A stretch of DNA of 43,718 bases from Mesorhizobium sp. (lineage in GTDB: Bacteria; Pseudomonadota; Alphaproteobacteria; Rhizobiales; Rhizobiaceae), in the NCBI GenBank assembly GCA_004017275.1, contig SAKE01000033.1, forward strand, positions 1 to 43,718. The letters run 5' to 3'. Positions 33,989 through 41,127 of the stretch are shown here, in pieces; within the stretch, counting starts at the first letter, position 1, and every line of letters begins with the position of its first letter. The position numbers and the translations under genes were made by a program. The notes under the pieces are model-generated. The model saw nothing but the letters and a program-made list of their open reading frames with translations, did not search any database and had not been told where the DNA came from.

Positions 33989-34786
33989 TCAGGCTTCGGT
34001 GCTCGGCACTGCCCGATTCGACAGCTTCCCGCGGCGCAGGAGCGGATATCCGATCTGGCCGAGATAAGTGGACGGGATCGGATCGTCGACGCCGAACTTC
34101 TCCGGCACCTTGTCACCGGTGTGATTGTAGGTGCCGAACAGCATGTCGAGGACAGGCAACTGCCCGGCGAAGTTCTTGTCATAGGCTTCGCGCTGGTTGG
34201 CATGATGCCAGCGATGGAACTGCGGGCTGGCGATCAGCCACTTCAAAGGGCCAAACGGAATCCGCAGGTTTGAGTGAACAAGCAGCGTGTGCCCAAGGTA
34301 GATGATGAAAAATACCGCGATCGAGGCTTCGGAGAAGCCAAGGAAAAAGATCGGCGTCAGCGATATAGCCTTTGTGGCGATGGCGTCGACCGGGTGATTG
34401 TGGAAAGCCCCGAGCCAGTCCAGGTCCTCGATGCCGTGGTGAACCGCATGGAACTTCCAAAGCGCAGGGATTTTGTGGAAGGCCCGATGTGCCCAATAGA
34501 CGCCGATATCGGTGATCACTATGATTTCCGCGACCTGCAGCCAGACGGGCTGACCGCCGATGGCTTGCGTTATCGATTGCGGAACCAGCATTGCAGCGGC
34601 GCCGAGGGCACCGGCCGCGATCATGATGACGGCGAGCTTTATGATGAAGCCGTTGAACAGCAGATAGATCAGATCGACAGCCAAACCCTTGCGGAAAATC
34701 TTCTGCGGCCGCTCGGCAAACAAATGTTCGAACGGAATGAAGATCAGCGCGCAGATCAAAAGCGCCTTTATGTCAAAGATATCCAT
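33989..34786 (-). CDS. Fatty acid hydroxylase / sterol desaturase family protein
   Basis: A 265-residue membrane di-iron enzyme. The histidine motifs are HRAFH (100-104), HAVHH (113-117), HNHPVD (129-134) and HRWHH (190-194). They match the family pattern HX3H, HX2HH and HX2HH. Three to four helices precede them (for example FIIKLAVIMIAAGALGAAAM). Bacterial members hydroxylate or desaturate fatty acids, sterols, hopanoids or carotenoids. The neighbours do not help to choose. The start at 34786 (MDIFDIKALLICALIF) is the only one before the first helix. Confidence 0.85.
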   Translation of the reverse strand: MDIFDIKALLICALIFIPFEHLFAERPQKIFRKGLAVDLIYLLFNGFIIKLAVIMIAAGALGAAAMLVPQSITQAIGGQPVWLQVAEIIVITDIGVYWAHRAFHKIPALWKFHAVHHGIEDLDWLGAFHNHPVDAIATKAISLTPIFFLGFSEASIAVFFIIYLGHTLLVHSNLRIPFGPLKWLIASPQFHRWHHANQREAYDKNFAGQLPVLDMLFGTYNHTGDKVPEKFGVDDPIPSTYLGQIGYPLLRRGKLSNRAVPSTEA

Positions 34787-35045
34787 TCATTCGCCCCGGC
34801 GCGCCGTCTGCGCCTGAGAGAAGAACCACATCTCCCCTTTCCAAAGGCTAAAGGCGCTGCCGTTTTTGCGTAAGGGCGCCGACGCGTGCGAATTGTGACA
34901 GGAAAGCGTGGCGCTCGAACATGTTCCCGATGCATCCCGACGCTGTGTCGCAGTAAGCGGAACGTGCGAGCAATGTCGCCGAACGCGACGGCTCGGAGTC
35001 ATGGACCGTCGAACACGGTTCCTTGACAAGGCTTCGAATCGTGTC

Positions 35046-35939
35046 CTAGCCGTCAAGACCCCAAATGTCCGGGTTGCGTTTGAAATACTCAATCAGCATC
35101 TCGGTGAGCACCCGCACTTTCCGCGTAGGATGCTGACCTGGCGGGCGGACGACATACGCGGCTCCCGGAGGCACCGGATAGCGTGTCATGATCGGGACCA
35201 GCGCGCCGGAGGCCACATATTCATGTGTGATGCAATCGGGGAGCCAGGCGATGCCGAGACCTGCCGCCGCAGCAGCGGCAAGCGCCGTGGCACTGTCGGC
35301 CTTGAACCTGCCCTGCGGCTGGACCGTAACAATCTTGTCGCCATCCATGAACTGCCAGGCTTCCGTTCCCTGCATGAGGGCCTGATGGGTGACGAGTTCG
35401 TCCGGAGTCTCGGGTGACGCGTGCGCTTTGATGTAATCCGGGCTCGCGACAAGCTTTCCATGGATCGGCCCGACGCGCTTCGCGATCAGGTTGGAGTCCT
35501 GAAGGTAGGCGCCCCGGATCGCGCAATCGAAACCCTCTGCGATGAGATCGACGAAGCGATCGCTGTAGGAAGTATGGATGTGAAGCTTCGGGTGCAGACG
35601 CGCCATTTCCGCGAGCACGGGGGCGAAATGGGTGGCGCCGAAAGTAAGCGGCATGGCAACCCTCAGGCGGCCGCGCAGCTCACCGGTGGGGAGAATCGTT
35701 TCCCTGGCCGTATCAATCTCGGCGCTGGCTCGGGCCGCATGGTCTCTGAACGTGATGCCCGCTTCCGTGAGCGAGGCGCCGCGGGTCGTTCGTGCAAGCA
35801 GCTGGACGCCAAGTTCTGCTTCAACCCGAAAGAGCCGCCGACTGACGATTGACTTGGAGACGCCGAGACGGCGCGCGGCGGCCGATACGCCACCGGCATC
35901 GGCCACTGCGACGAATATCTGCAGATCTTCGATGTCCAT
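35046..35939 (-). CDS. LysR-family regulator, divergent from isochorismatase-like gene
   Basis: A 297-residue LysR regulator. The winged helix-turn-helix occupies about 1-60 (MDIEDLQIFVAVADAGGVSAAARRLGVSKSIVSRRLFRVEAELG). The effector domain holds LRGRLRVAMPLTFGATHFAPVLAEM and the closing VRVLTEMLIEYFKRNP. The start at 35939 is placed by GAGGAA upstream and by the family N-terminus; an ATG at 35984 would add an unrelated stretch. It is divergent from the isochorismatase-family gene with 154 bp between, the standard arrangement for a LysR regulator and its target. A palindrome at 35964-35980 in that gap is the likely site. Confidence 0.88.
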   Translation of the reverse strand: MDIEDLQIFVAVADAGGVSAAARRLGVSKSIVSRRLFRVEAELGVQLLARTTRGASLTEAGITFRDHAARASAEIDTARETILPTGELRGRLRVAMPLTFGATHFAPVLAEMARLHPKLHIHTSYSDRFVDLIAEGFDCAIRGAYLQDSNLIAKRVGPIHGKLVASPDYIKAHASPETPDELVTHQALMQGTEAWQFMDGDKIVTVQPQGRFKADSATALAAAAAAGLGIAWLPDCITHEYVASGALVPIMTRYPVPPGAAYVVRPPGQHPTRKVRVLTEMLIEYFKRNPDIWGLDG

Positions 35940-35963
35940 TCCGGCGTTCCTCATTTCGCGACA

Positions 35964-35980
35964 CACATTACCTGAATGTG
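35964..35980. promoter_or_regulatory. Candidate LysR-type operator
   Basis: CACATT-N5-AATGTG in the gap between the divergent LysR and isochorismatase-like genes. It contains the T-N11-A spacing typical of LysR sites. Confidence 0.45.
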
Positions 35981-36093
35981 ACACTACCGGATCACCAACA
36001 GGAACAGCAAATTGCGTTCAGGCAACGTCGCCCGCTGGCGCTTGTCTCCCGTGAACCCATTGCCGTCCATAGCGGCAGAGAAAGGAAGTCTTG

Positions 36094-36747
36094 ATGACCT
36101 CTCGCAATGGCCTTGCTTCGCTTCTTCGTCCCGAAGATTCGGTCCTCGTTCTGATCGATCACCAACCTTATCAGCTGGCGAATCTGAACAGCCACGATCC
36201 GCACATGGTGGTCAACAACACGACCGCGCTGGCGAAGCTAGCAAAAGCCTTCAATGTTCCGACCATTCTCACCAGCGTGATCGCGGCGCGCGGTGGACTT
36301 CTTTTTAAGCAGATCACCGACGTATTTCCGGACCAGGAAGTCATCGATCGCACCTGGGTGAACACCTGGCAGGACGAGAATGTGGTGAACGTCGTCAAGG
36401 CGACCGGCCGCAAGCAGCTGATCATCGCCGGCCTGTGGACCGAGGTCTGCGTCGCAATGCCTGTGATCCAGGCCGCCGGCGAAGGCTGGGACGTGACCGT
36501 GATCACCGACGCGTCGGGCGGGATTTCGAAGGAGTCTCACGAAGTTGCCATCCAGCGAATGATCGCGGCCGGCGCGAACGTGATGACCGTGATGGCGCTC
36601 GCTGGCGAATGGCAACGCGATTGGGCGCGCACCGAGCATGTCGAGGAGCTGACCGAGATTCTCATCCAGCACTTCGGCGGCAGCGGCATCGCGTACCTCT
36701 GGGAGCAGCAACTGCTCCACACGCCGGTGTCGAGCACCATGGGTTGA
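36094..36747 (+). CDS. Isochorismatase-family hydrolase (YcaC-like)
   Basis: A 217-residue alpha/beta cysteine hydrolase. The first strand ends in SVLVLIDHQ, with catalytic Asp22. The nucleophile is Cys119 in GLWTEVCVAMPVIQAAGEGW; a family cis-peptide bond normally precedes this Cys. VTVITDASGGISKESHEVAIQRMIAAGA and a C-terminal helix follow, as in the YcaC branch, whose substrate is unknown. The start at 36094 follows GGAAG; a TTG directly before it is also in frame. It is divergent from the LysR gene at 35046-35939. No further gene is co-transcribed. Confidence 0.87.
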   Translation: MTSRNGLASLLRPEDSVLVLIDHQPYQLANLNSHDPHMVVNNTTALAKLAKAFNVPTILTSVIAARGGLLFKQITDVFPDQEVIDRTWVNTWQDENVVNVVKATGRKQLIIAGLWTEVCVAMPVIQAAGEGWDVTVITDASGGISKESHEVAIQRMIAAGANVMTVMALAGEWQRDWARTEHVEELTEILIQHFGGSGIAYLWEQQLLHTPVSSTMG

Positions 36748-36886
36748 TCTGGGCGGGGTGACGAGCGATCCAGCGCCAACACGCTGACTGCTTGTCGAGC
36801 CGCATCTTCCCGCTCCAAAAGACGGCCGCCCATGCCTGAATGCAGGGCGGCCGGCATGATCAACGACCGCTTCCTCCAACCATTAC

Positions 36887-37036
36887 CCAGCACAGAGGCT
36901 CGGCATCACCGAGGTCGACGACGGAATTTGGCTCTTGAGCTTCATGCATTGTGATCTCGGATATATCGACCTAGAACAGAGGACCTTGCAACCAATCGAC
37001 AACCCGTTCGGCACGAAGTTGTCACCCATGTCTTAG
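36887..37036 (+). pseudogene. 3' remnant of an insertion-sequence transposase
   Basis: From about 36887 the frame reads PAQRLGITEVDDGIWLLSF and continues FMHCDLGYIDLEQRTLQP then IDNPFGTKLSPMS to a TAG at 37034-37036. This is the recurrent C-terminus of a rhizobial IS transposase (probably the IS481-type group; my recollection). The rest of the gene is missing upstream. Confidence 0.6.
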
Positions 37037-37070
37037 GCACAAACGGTTACCCATGTCTCCGGGTCGGACA
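37024..37070. mobile_element. Terminal end of the insertion sequence
   Basis: After the transposase remnant, ACCCATGTCT occurs at 37024-37033 and 37049-37058, then CCGGGTCGGACA. The arrangement resembles the terminal repeat of the same IS type. The opposite end is not in this window, so it is a solitary half-element. Confidence 0.45.
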
Positions 37071-37386
37071 CGTGGCAAATGGCGGGCCACGCCCGATGAA
37101 GATGAGCACTACACCTACGCTATAGCGCTACGATAGTGCCACCGTCGGTTGCGCACCGCCCCTGTGCCAGCATCATAGCCGAGCATGTGTGGCCACAACG
37201 TCACCGTGGTGCGCTCAATATTCAGGCGAAAAGCTTGGCGAGCTCCGCCATCGGTATGAAGAAGCGGTTTACCACCCATTAATCACCGCCATTCGTGAAG
37301 GCCCGCGAGCTGTCCTAATTCGTCACTCTCAACAAGACCGTGTTCCGTCGGCGCCTACCTACGTAGTAGTGGTCACAAGTATCAAT

Positions 37387-38313
37387 TTACACCCGAGGCA
37401 ACTGCGGTTGGAGCTTTGTGACCGCCATCGCCTCTTCGACGAAGCCCTTAGCAAGTTCATCAGCGTCCGCTCGATAGATACAGCGAAGGTTAAGCGGCGC
37501 CTGGAGGTCATGAAGCTGGCAGAATTCGACGGTCTGCAGACCTCGATCGGTGTTGGACGATGCCACGAACGCCACTCCGATGCCGGCCGCGACAAAGCTG
37601 AGGAGGCTGGTGCTCAGCAGGCTTGGATGGCCGCTTACGTACTGAACGATCCTCGGGACCAGCCCAGCCGCGTGGCAAGCGGCGATCATCTGGTCGTGGT
37701 AGTCCTCGGCCCAGGACCGGGGAAACCAGACAAAGGAAGCATCATGGAGGTCGCGCAGCACCAGCTTTTTCTGGCGAGCATAGGGAGAGCCGGTCGGAAC
37801 GGCCAGAAGCATAGCATCTTGGCGGAACAGCGGTGATTCGATGCCTGGTTCGAAAACGGGATCTTGCACGTGGGCGAACGCGACGTCGATTGCGCCGGTA
37901 CTGACCATTTCTACAAGTTCCGGGCTCCATCCGACCACCATTTGTAGCCCGACGGCAGGGCGGATCGTGCGAAAACGCGCGATCGCCTCGGGAACGGAAC
38001 CACCCCATGAGACCGCCTCCAAGAATCCGATCTTGATCAGCCCCTCCTCGCCTCCGGCAATTCGGCGAACCTGCTGCCTGACTTGGTCAAGATTGTCGAA
38101 CGTCCTCTGCGCGGCAGTGATAAGGACGCTCGCCGCGCGCGTCGGCACCATTCCAGGGGCCTTGCGTTCGAACAGGCGCACTTGAAGCTCTACCTCGAGC
38201 TCCTGCAACTGGCGGGAGATCGCAGGCTGGGCGACGTGAAGCTTTTCGGCCGCCTTTCGCACGCTTCCACATTCGGCAACCGCCATCAAATAGCGTAGGT
38301 GGCGCAGCTCCAC
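37387..38313 (-). CDS. LysR-family regulator, divergent from the SDR-cupin operon
   Basis: A 308-residue LysR regulator. The DNA-binding domain MELRHLRYLMAVAECGSVRKAAEKLHVAQPAISRQLQELEVELQVRLFER is of the CynR/BenM/CatR type. The effector domain begins LIKIGFLEAVSWGGSVPEAIARF. It is divergent from the truncated SDR gene with 92 bp between; that gap contains a candidate operator (38347-38363). It probably controls the cupin and VOC genes. It is bordered on its other side by IS remnants, so this regulator-operon block was likely acquired. Confidence 0.88.
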   Translation of the reverse strand: MELRHLRYLMAVAECGSVRKAAEKLHVAQPAISRQLQELEVELQVRLFERKAPGMVPTRAASVLITAAQRTFDNLDQVRQQVRRIAGGEEGLIKIGFLEAVSWGGSVPEAIARFRTIRPAVGLQMVVGWSPELVEMVSTGAIDVAFAHVQDPVFEPGIESPLFRQDAMLLAVPTGSPYARQKKLVLRDLHDASFVWFPRSWAEDYHDQMIAACHAAGLVPRIVQYVSGHPSLLSTSLLSFVAAGIGVAFVASSNTDRGLQTVEFCQLHDLQAPLNLRCIYRADADELAKGFVEEAMAVTKLQPQLPRV

Positions 38314-38346
38314 TGATGCCTCACAAGTATCGCTAAGATCACAAAC

Positions 38347-38363
38347 CGATATTTGAATTATCG
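38347..38363. promoter_or_regulatory. Candidate LysR-type operator of the SDR-cupin operon
   Basis: CGATA-N7-TATCG, with a T-N11-A core, sits in the 92-bp gap between the two divergent genes. Confidence 0.4.
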
Positions 38364-38405
38364 CAACCCTAAGCGCAAGCTGGATCGCATCGTGGAGACC
38401 GCGAA

Positions 38406-38621
38406 ATGATCGATCTGGCTGGCGGACGCATCGTAATTCTGGGCGGGAGTTCGGGGATTGGCCTTGCGGTCGCGCGCCTCGCTGCGACTCTTGGAGCGCG
38501 CGTGACGTTGCTGAGCCGGTCGGCCAACAAGTTCTCGCAGGCGTCCGCCTTACTTCCAGATGCGGTCACGATGGCGAGCCCGTACGCGGCCGGACGCGAA
38601 CCGAAGGAGACGCTGGGATGA
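38406..38621 (+). pseudogene. Truncated short-chain dehydrogenase (N-terminal Rossmann part only)
   Basis: A 71-codon frame. IVILGGSSGIGLAVARLAATLGARVTLLSRSA is a perfect SDR nucleotide-binding start (TGxxxGIG type), but the usual Asn-Ser-Tyr-Lys catalytic part and about 170 residues are missing. The end (YAAGREPKETLG) does not look like SDR. The stop overlaps the ATG of the next gene as ATGA. Deletion of the middle and end of an SDR gene, with the downstream cupin joined on, explains this best. A small translated leader that couples to the cupin is the other option. Confidence 0.65.
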
Positions 38622-39067
38622 AAAAAAGTATCTGGTGCATAGTAGCCGCGATGACGGCTTCGTCGATGGCGCTCGCTCAGGATCGCGCGACCCCAGGAAA
38701 TCACTATCTGACAGCCGCCAGGATACCGTGGGCCAGAGAAGCTGGCGCACCGGTTGAACTCGGGGCCCTTTGGGGCGATCGCGCCAGTGGGGAAGCGGGG
38801 ACACTGCTGCGCACCCCACCGGGCTTCCGATCTGGTCTCCACTCACACACTGCCGACTATTGGGCGGTCGTCGTGCGGGGCGTTTGGGAACATTGGGTGC
38901 CATCCACGGGCGAGGGCACAGGTATCCGTTTGGAAAGCGGCGCACACTGGACGCAAGTGAAGACACAACTGCATGAAGACGCCTGTGTTTCAGACGTCCC
39001 CTGCGTCATCTTCCTGTTCAACAAGACGCCGTATGTCACCGAATATCCTTCCAAGGGGGCGAAATGA
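38618..39067 (+). CDS. Secreted cupin (DUF4437-like), copy 1
   Basis: A 149-residue exported protein. The signal peptide covers about 1-20 (SIWCIVAAMTASSMALAQ). The cupin domain has LGALWGDRASGEAGTLLRTPPGF, metal-site motif GLHSHTADYWAVVVRGVWEHW and a closing DVPCVIFLFNKTPYVTEYP. Two Cys (DACVSDVPC) may pair. Its ATG overlaps the truncated SDR stop and its own stop overlaps the next gene's start as ATGA, so the three are translationally coupled. The second gene is a clear paralogue. The family role is unknown; a periplasmic metal-dependent sugar or aromatic binding role is possible. Confidence 0.72.
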   Translation: MKKSIWCIVAAMTASSMALAQDRATPGNHYLTAARIPWAREAGAPVELGALWGDRASGEAGTLLRTPPGFRSGLHSHTADYWAVVVRGVWEHWVPSTGEGTGIRLESGAHWTQVKTQLHEDACVSDVPCVIFLFNKTPYVTEYPSKGAK

Positions 39068-39528
39068 CTATACACAGATGGCGCTCCACTTCCGGGCTAT
39101 TAACCTTCTTGATGTTTAGCCCGCCCCTCGCGGCGCAAACACCTGCGCCGCCGCCTTCACGCAGCTTGAGCGTGGCGGCCGATGACATGAATTGGCAGCA
39201 GCAGACACCTGATCTGCCGATCATGATCAGCGAGCTATGGGGCGATCGGCACGTTGATGGCGGATTTGGAGAATTGGTACGGCTTCCGCCCGGATTCGAT
39301 TCAGGTCTTCACGCCCATAGCGGCGATTTCCACGGCGTATTGATCGAGGGCGCCTGGGTTCATGAGGGGCCGGAGGGCGAGGGCCGGGACACGCGGCTGC
39401 TCCCGGGATCGTATGTGCGCCAGGCGGGCGGGGAGATGCACATAGACCGATGCGTGAGCAAGGAGCCCTGCGTGCTCTTCCTCTTTCAGTATACCCGCGC
39501 CGACATCATCTGGCCCAATCGACAGTAA
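39064..39528 (+). CDS. Secreted cupin (DUF4437-like), copy 2
   Basis: A 154-residue exported protein, paralogous to the preceding gene. The signal peptide ends near residue 25 (LMFSPPLAAQ) and a Pro-rich linker (TPAPPPSRS) follows. The cupin has ISELWGDRHVDGGFGELVRLPPGF, metal motif GLHAHSGDFHGVLIEGAWVHEGPEGEG and CVSKEPCVLFLFQYTRADIIWP. The two copies share order and spacing: W-GDR, LPPGF/TPPGF, SGLH-x-H, G-x-W, and the C-V-S...P-C-V pair. The ATG overlaps the previous stop (ATGA). Tandem copies with diverged linkers suggest a heteromer or two related ligands. Confidence 0.72.
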   Translation: MTIHRWRSTSGLLTFLMFSPPLAAQTPAPPPSRSLSVAADDMNWQQQTPDLPIMISELWGDRHVDGGFGELVRLPPGFDSGLHAHSGDFHGVLIEGAWVHEGPEGEGRDTRLLPGSYVRQAGGEMHIDRCVSKEPCVLFLFQYTRADIIWPNRQ

Positions 39529-39553
39529 CAACGCTGGCAGAATGGAGTGTCAC

Positions 39554-39973
39554 ATGAAGATTCTGTTCATTTCGAGCATGGCCATCGTCGCGCGGAATCC
39601 GGCCGAGAGCCGCAAGCTCTTCGTCGACGTGCTGGGCTTGCCGCTTGAGCGCCATGAAGGCGATGAGTATTATTTCAGCGAGAGCATCGGCGGCAGCAAG
39701 CACTTTGGCGTATGGCCGCTCGCGCAGGCCGCTGAGGCATGCTTCGGCACCCGCGAGTGGCCGGCAGATCGGCCGATACCGCAAGCCTGTATCGAGTTCG
39801 AAGTCGAAGACCTGGACAGCGTCGCTGCCGCCGCCGAGGAGCTTGAGGCAGAGGGGTACGCGCTGCTGCATGGCCCGCGCACCGAGCCCTGGGGCCAGAC
39901 CGTCGCCCGACTCCTTACGATGGAAGGAGCGATCGTCGGCATCTCGTATGCACCATGGATGCATCAGGTGTGA
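39554..39973 (+). CDS. Glyoxalase/VOC-fold protein
   Basis: A 139-residue protein of the vicinal-oxygen-chelate fold: SMAIVARNPAESRKLFVDVLGLPLERHEGDEYYFSE, then CIEFEVEDLDSVAAAAEELEAEGYALLHGPRTEPWGQTVARLLTMEGAIVGISYAP. The fold is the bleomycin-resistance/glyoxalase type. The metal-ligand pattern is incomplete, so it may bind rather than convert a ligand. The ATG at 39554 is preceded by GGAG; the ATG at 39542 overlaps it. It follows the second cupin by 25 bp and is the last gene of the LysR-linked operon. Confidence 0.82.
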   Translation: MKILFISSMAIVARNPAESRKLFVDVLGLPLERHEGDEYYFSESIGGSKHFGVWPLAQAAEACFGTREWPADRPIPQACIEFEVEDLDSVAAAAEELEAEGYALLHGPRTEPWGQTVARLLTMEGAIVGISYAPWMHQV

Positions 39974-40208
39974 CTGGTATGCGGGAGTCCTCGAAGCCCG
40001 ATCTGAAACCTGGGCAGACCATATGACGCGTCCCCTACCCTGATCAACGCTCCCCCAAATCTCGGTTTGAGACCTCTACGTGCAGGTCATGTGTCAGGCA
40101 CTTGGAGGAGGCACCGGTGGGCCGGCACTGATCAACCGGCAAACTTGCCGCAGGAAGTGAAATCGCGCAGATTAGAAATAGCATTTAAAACAAATAGTTA
40201 TGCAAGTC
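39974..40208. other. Gap between the VOC gene and tRNA-Ser
   Basis: No gene seen. The right border of the LysR-linked accessory block and the 3' end of tRNA-Ser meet here. Confidence 0.4.
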
Positions 40209-40298
40209 TGGCGGAGGAAGTGGGATTCGAACCCACGGTGAGCTTGCACCCACGCCGGTTTTCAAGACCGGTGCCTTAAACCGCTCGGCCATTCCTCC
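40209..40298 (-). tRNA. tRNA-Ser (anticodon UGA)
   Basis: Minus strand: acceptor GGAGGAA pairs with TTCCTCC, followed by discriminator G and an encoded CCA (40209-40211). The D arm contains GCCGAGCGGTTTAAGGC. Anticodon stem CACCGGT/ACCGG encloses CTTGAAA, giving anticodon UGA for UCA. The long variable arm GTGGGTGCAAGCTCAC marks a serine tRNA. The T arm is GTGGGTTCGAATCCCAC. Confidence 0.95.
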
Positions 40299-40395
40299 AT
40301 CGTGATTTTTCAACCACTTAGGTAGCGCGCGGCTGGCTGGCTTTTGCCTGTTGGCACCGGATTGGCACCGAAGGCGTTCCCGACTGGTTCGCGCT

Positions 40396-40473
40396 TCATT
40401 CCTGTAGTGCGGCATTGAGGGCCGCGTCAACCACCGCTGCGGCACCTTCCTGCTGTCCTGGCAATAGGTGCGC
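40396..40473 (-). pseudogene. C-terminal remnant of a tyrosine-type site-specific integrase
   Basis: Twenty-five codons read AHLLPGQQEGAAAVVDAALNA then ALQE, followed by TGA. This matches the end of phage and island integrases, where Tyr is followed by SHVLPGMQ... The Tyr codon itself is missing: an in-frame TAA (40474-40476) precedes the first Ala codon. No upstream integrase sequence is left. It lies on the 5' side of tRNA-Ser, so it marks an old integration event that has lost its body. Confidence 0.5.
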
Positions 40474-40510
40474 TTAAATGTTTAGCGTACTGCAAAGCCT
40501 GGGAGCTTGG

Positions 40511-40540
40511 CCCGCTGCCTTACGGTGGCGGGTTCTTTTT
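40511..40540 (+). terminator. Forward-strand terminator without an obvious gene
   Basis: CCCGCTGCC pairs with GGTGGCGGG (two G-U pairs) around a 4-nt loop, followed by TTCTTTTT. The nearest upstream forward gene is the VOC gene, over 500 bp away and separated by the tRNA, so a small RNA ending here is possible. Confidence 0.5.
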
Positions 40541-40635
40541 ACTGGCACTATTCGCCGTCGTTGCGGACAAAATGTCGTTGACGTAACGTTAGCTGGGCGT
40601 AATCATTTCGGATTGTGCAGGGTGAGGGCGATTCA

Positions 40636-40911
40636 ATGAAACTCGTTGTCTTAGGCGTAGCAATGGTATTGGCCGCCACCGGAGCAGCTGTTGCGAAAGA
40701 GAAGAAAAAGGTGGCCACCGCTCAGGCTGCAATCTCGTGTTCTGCAGCTCATATGAAGGCTGGCAGCAAGCCGACCCCGAAACCGGGTTGTAAATCGACA
40801 GGCACCGTTGTTGCGCACCCATCAAATGGGGGCGCAAACTTCCTGGATCATTATAATCGTAGTCCGCGCTTAGGGTATGACACCAGTCCGTGGTTTTCGA
40901 ACTGGCTATAG
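40636..40911 (+). CDS. Small secreted hypothetical protein
   Basis: A 91-residue exported protein. The signal peptide covers about 1-20 (LVVLGVAMVLAATGAAVA). The mature part has a lysine-rich start (KEKKKVATAQ) and two Cys (ISCSAAHM and KPGCKSTG) with KAGSKPTPKPG between them. It closes with an aromatic-rich NRSPRLGYDTSPWFSNWL. No family is recognised. GGTGAGGG precedes the ATG at 40636. It stands alone between tRNA-Ser and rlpA. The aromatic terminus may be a membrane-associating or recognition tail, which is a guess. Confidence 0.6.
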   Translation: MKLVVLGVAMVLAATGAAVAKEKKKVATAQAAISCSAAHMKAGSKPTPKPGCKSTGTVVAHPSNGGANFLDHYNRSPRLGYDTSPWFSNWL

Positions 40912-41127
40912 TTACGAAAAGCGGCGACTTTTCAGGGCGCTCCACAGGGCGGCGACGTCACAATCTTGCCCGGTTCCGGCCACAATCGGTTAATACCGTG
41001 ATAAACAATTCCTGCGCACAAGGGATCGGGGTTTTAGGCGTCGTTGGTATTGGTCGAGTGAGTGCTTCGGCTCCTCTGATGGCTGAACACGGCGACTTGG
41101 GTTGAGACTGAAGGGGACATCAGGAAA

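Larger units (their letters stand above)
36748..37386. other. Gene-free stretch with a transposase remnant
   Basis: Holds only the transposase remnant and IS end listed separately (36887-37070). From 37071 to the end of the LysR gene at 37387 I see no gene; forward open frames there are shadows of the LysR gene. Confidence 0.5.

Noticed and set aside
37189..37836. 215-codon forward frame opposite the second LysR gene
   Set aside because: Antisense to a well-supported LysR gene, without family motif or start signal.
40185..40445. 86-codon minus-strand frame (contains MAERFKAPVLKTGVGASSP)
   Set aside because: It runs across tRNA-Ser; this is the familiar false protein produced by translating a serine tRNA.
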